From Saprolegnia diclina VS20 (Eukaryota > Oomycota > Saprolegniomycetes > Saprolegniales > Saprolegniaceae): 64,000 bases of DNA. The stretch lies in NCBI RefSeq assembly GCF_000281045.1, contig NW_008246070.1:1109274-1173273 (forward strand), read 5' to 3'. A program made the translations under genes and the position numbers. Positions 43,497 through 52,470 of the stretch are shown piece after piece (position 1 is the first letter of the stretch; each line of letters starts with the position of its first letter). Below the pieces are notes generated by a model. The model saw only the letters and a list, made by a program, of their open reading frames with translations, searched no databases and was not told where the DNA came from.

Positions 43497-43510
43497 ATTT
43501 TATCCGGATG
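43497..43510 (+). promoter_or_regulatory. ATTTTATCCGGATG promoter word
   Basis: Same 14-mer as at 31231-31244, here 16 nt before an in-frame ATG at 43527 and 55 nt before the ATG at 43566. If the element is upstream of the transcription start, translation from 43566 is the more likely choice. Confidence 0.45.
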
Positions 43511-43565
43511 ATCCGGTCTCACACAATTGGTGGCAACACAACCGGGATTTCGCGCGACCACGGCC

Positions 43566-45644
43566 ATGTCCACAACGCCACAGGAGACCAAGCCCCAGGC
43601 GCAGGCCCAAGCGAAGAAGTCCAAGGGTAAGACACAGACCGAGAAGAAGACGCCCAAGGCGACGCCGGCAGCAAAAGAAGCATCCAAGGCCAAGGAAGCG
43701 TCCAAGCCCAAGGAAACGTCCAAGCCCAAGGAAGCGTCCAAGCCCAAGGAGGCGGCCAAGTCCAAGTTTAACAAGCCCAAACAGCCTGCTCAGGAACATA
43801 CCAAGGGTAGCAAGCCGGCAGGCCACTTTAACGCGGGCAACCAGAGCAAGGGGCCGCACGCCGGCAAGAACAACCAGCAAAGCAAGCCGTTCCAGAAGCG
43901 CAAGGCGACGGATGGCGCACAGGGCGGTCCGCCAACGAAGAAGCCGATGCAGAAGAAGCAAAAGGACAACCCGGAGACGGTCAAGCTCAACAAGGAGCTC
44001 GCGCAGTTTGCGAGCCGAAAGCAGTTTGCCGAGGCGAACGACGTGTACGACCGCGCGCGCGCCGCCAAGCTCGCCAACTCGTACACGTACGTCAACATGA
44101 TGAACGTGTGCGTGCGCTGCGGAGAAATGGACGCGGCGGTCGGTGTCTTTAACGCGATGAAGACGGCTAAGATCGAGCCCGATGTCGTGGCCTACACGAC
44201 GCTGCTCAAGGGTCTCTGCGGCGAAGGCAAGCTCTCGACGGCGCTCACGTATGTCAAGGAGATGGAGACGAAGCGCGTGCTTTTGAACGTCCGCACAATC
44301 AACACGCTACTCCGCGGCTGCATTCTTGTTGGCGCGGTCTCGGACGCTGAGAAGATCTTTGACGACATGCCCAAGTGGAAGGTTATCCCGGATGTGTCGA
44401 CGTGGGAGTACATGATCGCCCTCTGCTGCCGCAACCTCCAGCTCAAGAAGGCACTGTCGCTCTTTGGGAAAGGTCTTATGGCGCTTGGTCAAGAAATGTC
44501 GACCAACCCGAACGTCCTCCTCAGTATTGCGCGCGCGGCCACGATCCTCGGCGACTGGACGAACGCGCAAAAGTACTTGGCGATGACGAAAGCCTGCCTC
44601 GACGCGCTTGACGCCGCCAAGGACGATCCGTCATCGGCGTCGGCGGCGGCCACGACTGCCGAGGGCGGCAAGCGTGGGTGGGGTGCGCAGTCGGAGACGC
44701 GCCAAGAGTCGCTCGTCGTGTTTCTCAAGCACCGCCGCGAAGAACTCCGGCGCGAGCTCGGTGTGATCCAAGCGTACTTTGACAGCGCCGACCAAGCTGG
44801 GTGCTGGGCCACGCTCGTGGACTTTTTCAAGCGCGTGTTCTTGATTCCGATTGCGACGACGACCGAGGACCTCCCGGCCGCCCTCGGCACGGGTGTGCTC
44901 GACACGATGGGTCTCCGAGCTATTCTCAAGAAGCACGACGCCGATCAGACAGAGGCCGTTGTCCCCGCATTCAAGTCGCTCGTTCGCGATAATGCCGTCA
45001 TCCGCATGGACAAGGTCTTTGGGAAGAAGAGCACCAAGGCCATCAAGATGGAGATTTGCTCCGGCGCGGGCGAGTGGGTCGTGTCCCAGGCCAAGAAAGA
45101 TCCGAACGCCAACTGGGTCGCGCTCGAGATCCGCCATGACCGCGTGTACCAGATCTTCACGCAAGCGGTTTTTGAGCGCGTGGACAACTTGTGCATTGTC
45201 GCGGGTGACGCGTCGGTGGCCGTCCCGCAGCATCTGACGCCGGGTCTTGTGGATTTCATGTTTATCAACTTTCCCGAGCCGCCGCAGCAAACCGGTGGCG
45301 ACTCGTCGCAGGCCAAGCACCTCTTGACCCAAGGCTTCTTGACCGACTGCGCGCGCTTGCTCAAGCCCAACGGTCGGCTTACGATCGTGACCGACAACAA
45401 GTGGTATGCGCAAATGCTGCTCAAGATTATCGCGCGCGTGCACGGTGTCAAGGGCGTCGTCCTCAAGAAGGCCAACGTTCTCGAGACGACCAATGGGTCG
45501 TTCCATCTGTACATGGGCGACCCCCCGAAAGAGTGCGGCGTCGCCGACACCAAATCGTCGTCGTACTTTGACCGGCTCGCCAAGCAGGACAGCCGCCGTG
45601 CCAGCCAAGGCACGCACTACATTTCCGTCTACAAGACGGCCTAA
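43566..45644 (+). CDS. PPR-TrmB-like methyltransferase fusion protein
   Basis: An intronless protein of 692 residues (705 from the in-frame ATG at 43527). A Lys/Pro/Ala-rich low-complexity N-terminus has KPKEAS repeats and a KRK tract. PPR repeats follow (SYTYVNMMNVCVRCGEMDAA, PDVVAYTTLLKGLCGEGKLS, NVRTINTLLRGCILVGAVSD, PDVSTWEYMIALCCRNLQLK), a fold known to read RNA base by base. The C-terminal domain resembles TrmB, the m7G46 tRNA methyltransferase: IKMEICSGAGEWVVSQAKKD, NWVALEIRHDRVYQI, FMFINFPEPPQQTGG, LTQGFLTDCARLLKPNGRLT. The usual FPDPWpKkrH basic stretch is absent. No obvious transit peptide. PPR-tRNA methyltransferase joins are reported in some protists. Confidence 0.88.
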   Translation: MSTTPQETKPQAQAQAKKSKGKTQTEKKTPKATPAAKEASKAKEASKPKETSKPKEASKPKEAAKSKFNKPKQPAQEHTKGSKPAGHFNAGNQSKGPHAGKNNQQSKPFQKRKATDGAQGGPPTKKPMQKKQKDNPETVKLNKELAQFASRKQFAEANDVYDRARAAKLANSYTYVNMMNVCVRCGEMDAAVGVFNAMKTAKIEPDVVAYTTLLKGLCGEGKLSTALTYVKEMETKRVLLNVRTINTLLRGCILVGAVSDAEKIFDDMPKWKVIPDVSTWEYMIALCCRNLQLKKALSLFGKGLMALGQEMSTNPNVLLSIARAATILGDWTNAQKYLAMTKACLDALDAAKDDPSSASAAATTAEGGKRGWGAQSETRQESLVVFLKHRREELRRELGVIQAYFDSADQAGCWATLVDFFKRVFLIPIATTTEDLPAALGTGVLDTMGLRAILKKHDADQTEAVVPAFKSLVRDNAVIRMDKVFGKKSTKAIKMEICSGAGEWVVSQAKKDPNANWVALEIRHDRVYQIFTQAVFERVDNLCIVAGDASVAVPQHLTPGLVDFMFINFPEPPQQTGGDSSQAKHLLTQGFLTDCARLLKPNGRLTIVTDNKWYAQMLLKIIARVHGVKGVVLKKANVLETTNGSFHLYMGDPPKECGVADTKSSSYFDRLAKQDSRRASQGTHYISVYKTA
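43678..43763 (+). repeat. 18-bp tandem repeat encoding KPKEAS units
   Basis: About five imperfect copies of an 18-bp unit encode (S/A)K(A/P)KE(A/T) in the N-terminal tail of the PPR-TrmB-like protein. The segment is lysine-rich and probably disordered. Confidence 0.75.
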
Positions 45645-46267
45645 AGTCTCAACAACGTCATTTGATTTTCAAACAACAGAGCAACTCCACGTGCTCGCAA
45701 CCTCCCCACAACGATCGTTGCATGGTATCCTGCTAGATCTTGGGTCGACCTGTGTCTGAGTCTGGTCCTGAGCTCTACAGATACAAGGCGTGGGCATCAC
45801 CCTCACCCAGATCCTGCATTCGGCACCGCACGCTTGGTTCCATAAAGACCGTAGCCCATATGCACGCAGAGTGAAAACACATGTCGTGCAATACGTGCAG
45901 CGCGTTGTAAGGATCAGACTTGTGCTTGGCTCAGATTTAGTATAGTCACTGAGTGTTTGGTCTGGGACGTCCGTGGTTCTAGCACCGTCGGGATCTTTGC
46001 CCCGTACACAGCGGCAATGGTGGGATTTCTAACTCGCACGAATACCGTGGCGTGGGATACCTCAGCAACCAAGTACAAAATTGTTCTGGTTTTAACACCT
46101 CCAATCTCGTCGGCCATTCGAACGCGTTCGATGGCTGCGCTGTTGCTAGCTGCGATCGAACGACCACGTGGCAATACAGAAGGGACGGACAAACCATGCG
46201 GCGGCTAGGTGTACTAGCGACGAGCTTAGTCAAGTCTTGCGGGTGATGTCATTTTTCATTTTCCAGT
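45645..46267. other. intergenic, no gene recognised
   Basis: Between two plus-strand genes. Short frames on both strands near 45914-46246 overlap each other and show no family features. Confidence 0.35.
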
Positions 46268-46654
46268 ATGCAGCTTTTGACGCTTCTCGCCGCCACGCTC
46301 GCGACCGTCCAAGCGGCCGTTCCGATCCTTGTCAACTTGGCCGTCGAGAGCCACGTCGGCGTCGACTGCCCCGGCATTCGCGGGCGGTGGCCGGCCTCGA
46401 CGCTCTTTTGCGGGTCGCCCAAGCCGCCGGGGAACAACGTCTACACTCCGTCGTGCGACAAGTCGATGAGCGTGAGCTACCTCGGGAAGAAGGTGACGTG
46501 CGTCATCTCGTTCCAAGCGTCCGGTGTTGGGCTCACGAAAGGCGCGTATGTCGAGCTCGAGCCCAAGGCGTACAAGGTGCTGACGGGCACGACCAACGGC
46601 GGGCAGCTCAAGGGTGCGACGTGCACCGGTGTCTGCAACGTTGCGCGCAACTAA
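46268..46654 (+). CDS. small secreted cysteine-containing protein
   Basis: A 128-residue intronless protein with a signal peptide (MQLLTLLAATLATVQA). The mature part has six Cys (DCPG, LFCGS, PSCDKS, VTCVIS, ATCTGVCN) that could form three disulphides, and beta-type alternation. No RxLR or CHxC motif is seen. It looks like a small apoplastic or cell-wall protein of the kind common in oomycete secretomes. Function is unknown. It converges on the HSF-like gene with 176 bp between stops. Confidence 0.7.
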   Translation: MQLLTLLAATLATVQAAVPILVNLAVESHVGVDCPGIRGRWPASTLFCGSPKPPGNNVYTPSCDKSMSVSYLGKKVTCVISFQASGVGLTKGAYVELEPKAYKVLTGTTNGGQLKGATCTGVCNVARN

Positions 46655-46830
46655 GAACTTAGCACCATGCGTGTTGTTTTCTAGTCCCAACTTGCCACGT
46701 GTCGTGATAAACAACGAGCCATCACAATTTATCACACTTGTCGTTACGTAGTCTTATGTAAAAGGTACGAGATACGAGGTAGCAGGTGCGCAATCACTTC
46801 ATCATGGCGCAAGAAGCTGCAGGGAGCGTG

Positions 46831-47364
46831 TTAGAGTCCGCTAAACTCGTCGGTGTACAAGAATTCGCTCAGTGCGGTCGTTGTCGTATCCTCGATCGGA
46901 GCCGTCGGAGGCACCATGCCGCGTGATAACAGCACATTTGTGAGCAAACCCAGCTGGGTAGTGAGCGCTGAGATGTTATTCTCCAGCGTCTCGACGCGGT
47001 GCTGGAGCTCGTGGACTTCGTTGTTGGAACTGTTATTGCTTGCCTTCATGGCCGGGTTGGTGCTTCTCGTGATGCACACCATGAGCATCGGGTCGTCGCG
47101 CTGGAAGTGGGGGTGCGTAAACTCCCACGCCGGCTCCTTCTCGATGTGCTGGTGGCGCCGGCATTTGGTGAAACCATAGAAGCGCAGTTGGCGCGCAAAG
47201 CTGCTAAAGTGGCCGTGGCGGAAGAAGCGCACGAGCATCGTCGACTCGAAGGTCTTGAGGTCGTAGATATTAAACGCACGACCGTCTGGCGTCCACGCCG
47301 CCACATCGGGTTGTGAGACGTTGAGCATCTCGAACGTCTTTTGGAGAAAGAGCGCGGTCGCCAT
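46831..47364 (-). CDS. HSF-type DNA-binding protein
   Basis: A single-exon protein of 177 residues from the ATG at 47364; an in-frame Met at 47415 is possible. The N-terminal domain has the heat-shock-factor winged helix: ALFLQKTFEMLNVSQPDVAA, WTPDGRAFNIYDLKTFESTM, LVRFFRHGHFSSFARQLRFY and GFTKCRRHQHIEKEPAWEFT. The recognition helix keeps FSSFARQLRFYGF, close to the known FSSFVRQLNMYGF. A short coiled coil (VHELQHRVETLENNISALTT) follows for oligomerisation. HSF-like families are strongly expanded in oomycetes, so this need not be the heat-shock regulator. Confidence 0.88.
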   Translation of the reverse strand: MATALFLQKTFEMLNVSQPDVAAWTPDGRAFNIYDLKTFESTMLVRFFRHGHFSSFARQLRFYGFTKCRRHQHIEKEPAWEFTHPHFQRDDPMLMVCITRSTNPAMKASNNSSNNEVHELQHRVETLENNISALTTQLGLLTNVLLSRGMVPPTAPIEDTTTTALSEFLYTDEFSGL

Positions 47365-48765
47365 ACACTTCTGTAGCTGTGGCCGAAATGCGCACTGAAG
47401 CACTGCCCACGTCACCTAACTGGACACAACATGTGGTGAAACGACCGTCTGTTTCAAATAAATTGGCGGTTCACAAGGCGTCGATTTTGGACTTCGGAGG
47501 AGGTGCGAACTTTAGAGGTAATTTTTATCATAGTGGCAGCGCCAGCAACAGTAATTACTTGGGTCCCTCCATCTTGGGGACCGAGGGTGTCGCACGACAC
47601 CTCCGTGCAAGGGCAGATGACTCTCATGCGTCGAAAGCGATTTGCTGGCAAAGGCTCGGAGCAACTAACTGCACGCATGTACCCGTCGCAACATGTGCCT
47701 TAGTGGACCTGGCGATCGCACGCTCCATCTCGAGGCATCATAAATGGGCCGTACCACCAGCCTCGTGGTAAGGCCATCTTGAACTTTGGACATCTTGATG
47801 GTGTCCAGCTGCTGGAACCGGCTGCTGCTGCCTGATCGCCGACTCCGCTGCAGTTTTTTGAGAAAAGAGCGAAGATTTCATTAACCCAGCCCTATACGCG
47901 TCGCGAACTTTCGAAAATGAGGATTTGTCGGCGGTAACGTTTTGAAAAGTATTGGTCACCGCGGACCCGGGATACCATGATGCACCCATGCCCCGGCCAT
48001 GGCGTTGGACACTGTCGCCTGCACGGCCTAGTATCAACTCCGGACAATTGCACCAAACGTTACTGTGAGGGACGTGACTTCGTAGGTTGTAGTCAAGAGG
48101 GCAATCATCTCGTTTGGAAAGGGACGAGGACTAGTGAGAATCCACGTTCTTCAATTTGTCGTCGTTGCTTTTGAGACGCGTATTGTGAGATAAGCCCTTT
48201 GACGATCCGACGTTGGCGCCCCTTCCAACGTTGACCAGCCCATAACGTCAGGGACAGGGGTAATTTTACCTTGGTCAACGACGAGTGGCTTCGTCGACTG
48301 TTGCACGGGGTGCATTGAGCTATGGTACGTTGCGAGCGCATGAGCTGGTGCCATGATTCAAGTTGGTGGCGAAAACTGTCAAGAGCAATCTTCAGGAAAT
48401 GCACTGCCTCAGTCCTCCGTGCCCGACATTCTGTTGTCGCGTTGTGGGCCGTTCTGGTAGAGTCGCCTGTCCACATTTGGTGGTCAAAATCACATTCTGG
48501 TAGTCTGGCTGCTTCTTTTGGCAGCAAATTCAGAACGAGAACATCACACGCAAATGCTAGAGCCTGGATGTGGGAGGGATACTAGTCGTGCCATCGCTGG
48601 ATCCGCGAAAGATCGACTCGCTTGCAGAGGGTCGTCGCCAAGTGCAAACCGTACTTTACCGAGCTCCATACAAATCGCAAGATGATGTCGATCAAGTGCG
48701 TGTCGGGGTTGTGACTTTTTCAACGCAACACAATCGGTCGCAAGCAGCAGCAGGAACGAAATCGG
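47365..48765. other. long intergenic region, no gene recognised
   Basis: At 1.4 kb this is the longest gap. Frames at 47738-48037 and 48105-48527 have no recognisable domain or exon-like structure. It is the divergent promoter region of the HSF-like gene and the OSCA channel. I see no repeat family. Confidence 0.4.
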
Positions 48766-51700
48766 ATGCTGCTCCTGCGCCACGCTCTCGTCGCGTGGAC
48801 GGCGCTGGCCGCCCTCGTCGACGCCGGCAAACTCAAGTTCCCGTCAGGCAGCCTCGTGCTCGTCGTCGGCGGCAACATCACGACCGGCGTCTCCTGCGAC
48901 CCGCCGCCAACCTCGGACCTTCTGGTCAAGATGATCCTCACGAGCCGCGGTGGCGCTGACGTTGATAGCTTCCCCGTCATTACGCCCAACCCCGTGCGCA
49001 TCCCCGCGGGTATTACCTAGCGTCGGTCGATGCTGTCGTCTCATCATACGACGGCGGTAGGCGCGAATGCATCGGCCTTCAACATTGTGGGCCACGGCGA
49101 AGGTCGCTACTACATCCAGTACCATCTCGCGGAAGGCCCGGTCTACGAGACCAACCACGACGAGTCGGTGATCCTCGTGCTCAACGCCAACGACGGCTGG
49201 GAAGGTATCTGGTTCCAAGTGCAGCTCAACGTTGCCGTCTTTGGCGCCGGCTTTCTCCTCTTCCTCTTTCGCCGCGTCTGGCCGCAGCTCGCAGTGCCCT
49301 TCTGGAACGCCCACCGCGAAGGACTCTTTGAAAAGTTCAACTACGAAGGCTTGACGTCCATCAAGTTCCAGGACAAGTACGCATCGATCTGTGCGCCCAC
49401 GGTCTGCGAGCGCCTCCAGCGCTTCTTCGCGCTGCCGTGCGACAGCAAGGACGTCGTTGACATTGCCGGCGTCGACGCTGCGCTGAGCATGCATTTGCAA
49501 AAGGACATGGCCCACTTCTTCGCCATCATGAGCGTTCTCAGCATCGGCGTCCTCATGCCCATCGTACATCTTCCCTAGCATCCTAGAATCTCTCATTCGA
49601 ATGGTGTATAGCACTACGTCTCGGGCCGCGACAGCCGCGACGGTAATATCGTCGCGTTCCAGCAGACGACGATCGGCAACGTGCCGCTCCAGAGCCCGTG
49701 GTACTGGGGCCACGTGGCCATGTGCTATGTCACCGCCGCCCTCATCATCCTTCTCCTCAAGCGGTCTGTACAACCCGCCAATTGTTACCTTCATGTATTG
49801 CACTAGGCAAAATGCGGTCGGGCGCCGCTTGCACGTTGACGCCACGCGCATGCTCGGCGCACGCAGCATCCTCATTCACGCTGGCCTTCCGAAAGAGTGG
49901 AGCAGCTACCAGCTCAAGCGGCAGCTCGCAACGTTCTTTCCGGTCGACGACATCAAAACCGCGGTTGCTGTCCACGACCTCCAGGCGCTGTATCGAATTT
50001 TGGACGAGCGCGTCGCGCTCCGGAGCGAGTACAACCGCCTCTTGCAAACGTACGCCAAGCAGCAGTCCGGGACGCTCCCGAGCTTCATGCTTTGGTGCCC
50101 CGGGTCGTTTTGCTGTCCGTCGATCCCCAACGTCTTTCGCTCGTACACGCAGTGCCTTCCGTGCAAGGCGCTGTGCTGCGCGCGCTCGGGTGGGCGCCAC
50201 CCGCTCGCGATCGAGTACTCGCCCAACCACAGCGGCGACCGCGACATTGAGCGCATTCTGGAGCTCGCTTTGCCGCGCGACCGCCAGCGCGCCGAAGCCA
50301 TTCATCACCGCCTCAACTCGTTCCCCAAGGTACGTGCTTCCTCTCGCCTTTGTGGTCATTGAAGTGGCGTGCATCTAGCACGTTCTCGAGCTCTACGCGC
50401 AGCGGCGGGGTACGGGCGCGGCGTTTGTCGTCTTTCGCAGCGTACGTTCCACTGCTGTGGTCACGCAGACTATGGTTGTGTGCGTATAGACCGAGGCCAA
50501 AGGCCGGTTTTTGGAGCTCGTGGCCAAGGCAAAGCGCTCCAAGAAGCTGCTGCACTGGCCGCAAATCTCGCAGCGCGACTTGCTCGAGCTCGAGGAGAAC
50601 GCCGAGCCGCAAGATCTGAGCGTGCTCAAGCCGCTTGTCGTGCAAAATGCGCCAGAGCCGCAAGACGTCAACTGGACCAATCTGGTACGATTGCAGATTG
50701 TATCTGGTCCTCGATCTGACATGGTTCTGCAGACGTACCAGCCGCGGTCCATCAAGCGCTTTCTCAAGTTTATCTTTTACCAGTGCACGACGCTCTTCAT
50801 TCTGGTTGTGTTTTCGACGCCGACCGCGGTCCTCATCTACGTCAACCTCGACAACGACAGCCCCGTGTACAAGCTCTTTACGCGCGAAGTCAACAACGTC
50901 GTGACCAAGTTTATCACGGCCTACTTGCCCTCGCTCATGCTCGTTCGTTGCGTGTTCCTCCTCAACCTTTGCGTACGCTGCGATGTAGATCATTGTCAAC
51001 TGGTGCTTGCTCACGTGCCTATTTTACACGTCGTTTTTCGAGCCATGGCTCTCCGAGTCGGAGCGCCAGCGCAGTTTTCTGCGCAAGGGCTTTGCCTACC
51101 TCCTCCTCGTACGTCATTGTTGAGCTTGCGTTTTCCAAGCATCAAGGATAGAGCTCGATCATTTTGCCGTCGATCGGCGTCACGGCGGTCTACTTGGCGA
51201 ACGGCCAAGGCGGCTTTGACCGCGGGTCCGAAGTCGCGTACGTGGAGAAGTTTATGTTTCAATTGTGCCGCAATTTCTTCATCGCCTACGTCTGCCAGCG
51301 GTACCTTCGTCGGCTTGCTTCTTAGTACGTAATGACGGTGTCTAGGGCGTTTCTCGGGTCGATCTTCCAGCTACTGCGCATTGGCGAGCGCCTCGTGTAC
51401 CAGCCGTGGTACTGTCGCTTCATCTCTGCATCATGTGGTCGTATCGGCGTCCTTAGGCTCAAGGCCCGCGCGATCACGGCCGCCGAAACCAAGGAAGCCG
51501 ATTTGCCGTGGCCGTTCTACTATGGCTACGATTACTCGATCGTGCTCAGGTACACATGGAAATGACGCGAGGTGGACGTACATGGACGCTATTCTCCTAG
51601 TGTCTTTATGGTCGCCCTCCTCGGCATTGTGCTCTCGCCACTCCTGACGCCGTTCGGTGCTCTCTACTTTTACATGAAGTTTTACACGATGAAGTACAAC

Positions 51701-52344
51701 CTCCTGTACGTCCACCCGCGGAGCTCGGGGCGCGGCGACGTCGCGCGCTCAGCCTACAACATTGTGTTTGCATGCCTCCTCATCTTTGAGGTCGCTCTAT
51801 ACCCATCCAGCCGCCACCTCCTCACACGTGCACCTTGTAGGCGTGCGTGCTCTTTGTGATCCTCGAGGTCGGCCAGCGCGAGCAGTTTTTGGCCATGGCG
51901 CTCCTCGTGGCAGCCACGATCGTTCTGTACTTTTCGTGGTACGACATGGAAGCGGATGGTTCGAATGGAGGGCTGAGGATCGAGTACAGGTGGCAGGAGC
52001 TCAACGAGAGCTTTGTGCCCGTGACGCCGGCGATCGCCAAGTACCTTCAGAAAGACTACAAGCGCGAGACGGCGCACAAGTCGCTCGTTGTGACGACGAT
52101 GCGCCAGGGAAAACTGGCCGACATGAGCAACGACGAGCAGCTGCGGTATGCGTTTGGGCGGCTCATGGCCATGACAGCCGCGCTGCGCGAGAAGGACGAG
52201 AAGCGCGCGTACATCAACCCGTACGACGCTGGGCTCAAGGTGTTTTCGTGTCTCTACACGCAGCAGCAGCGCTGTGACGCAATGGAAGCCAAGCGCTACG
52301 CGTTCCAGCTCCTCAAGCGCAAGACGACGCTGCACACCAAGTAG
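48766..52344 (+). CDS. OSCA/TMEM63 (CSC1-like, DUF221) cation channel
   Basis: A many-exon membrane protein. The start at 48766 gives a signal-like hydrophobic start (MLLLRHALVAWTALAALVDA) and an extracellular domain. First TM is VQLNVAVFGAGFLLFLFRRV, then the cytosolic loop with LHVDATRMLGARSILIHAGL, a PPxxAxWEN-like NAPEPQDVNWTNL and a Cys cluster (CPGSFCCPSI, TQCLPCKALCC). The pore part follows: KRFLKFIFYQCTTLFILVVF, FEPWLSESERQRSFLRKGFA, FRDQ-like YYGYDYSIVL, FMVALLGIVLSPLLTPFGAL and LYFYMKFYTMKYNLLYVHPR. This is the DUF221/OSCA family, known as mechanosensitive, Ca-permeable channels. The tail is cytosolic (AFGRLMAMTAALREKDEKRA). Likely in the plasma or endolysosomal membrane. Confidence 0.85.
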
Positions 52345-52470
52345 ACCCTTGCGAATTTACACGCGCGTTTCCTCCATATTGTTGAATTTTTCGTGGAGGA
52401 GCATGGGATTGCTGGGTGCGATTAGCCACATTGTCAGAGGTGAAATTGCATTTATTTTCGATCGGCGATC

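Noticed and set aside
47738-48527. Reverse frames of about 100-140 codons in the largest gap
   Set aside because: No domain, no consistent splice sites, no family resemblance.
51572-51859. Independent small membrane proteins inside 49-52 kb
   Set aside because: They are exons of the OSCA channel; each is bounded by short introns and in order along the family alignment.
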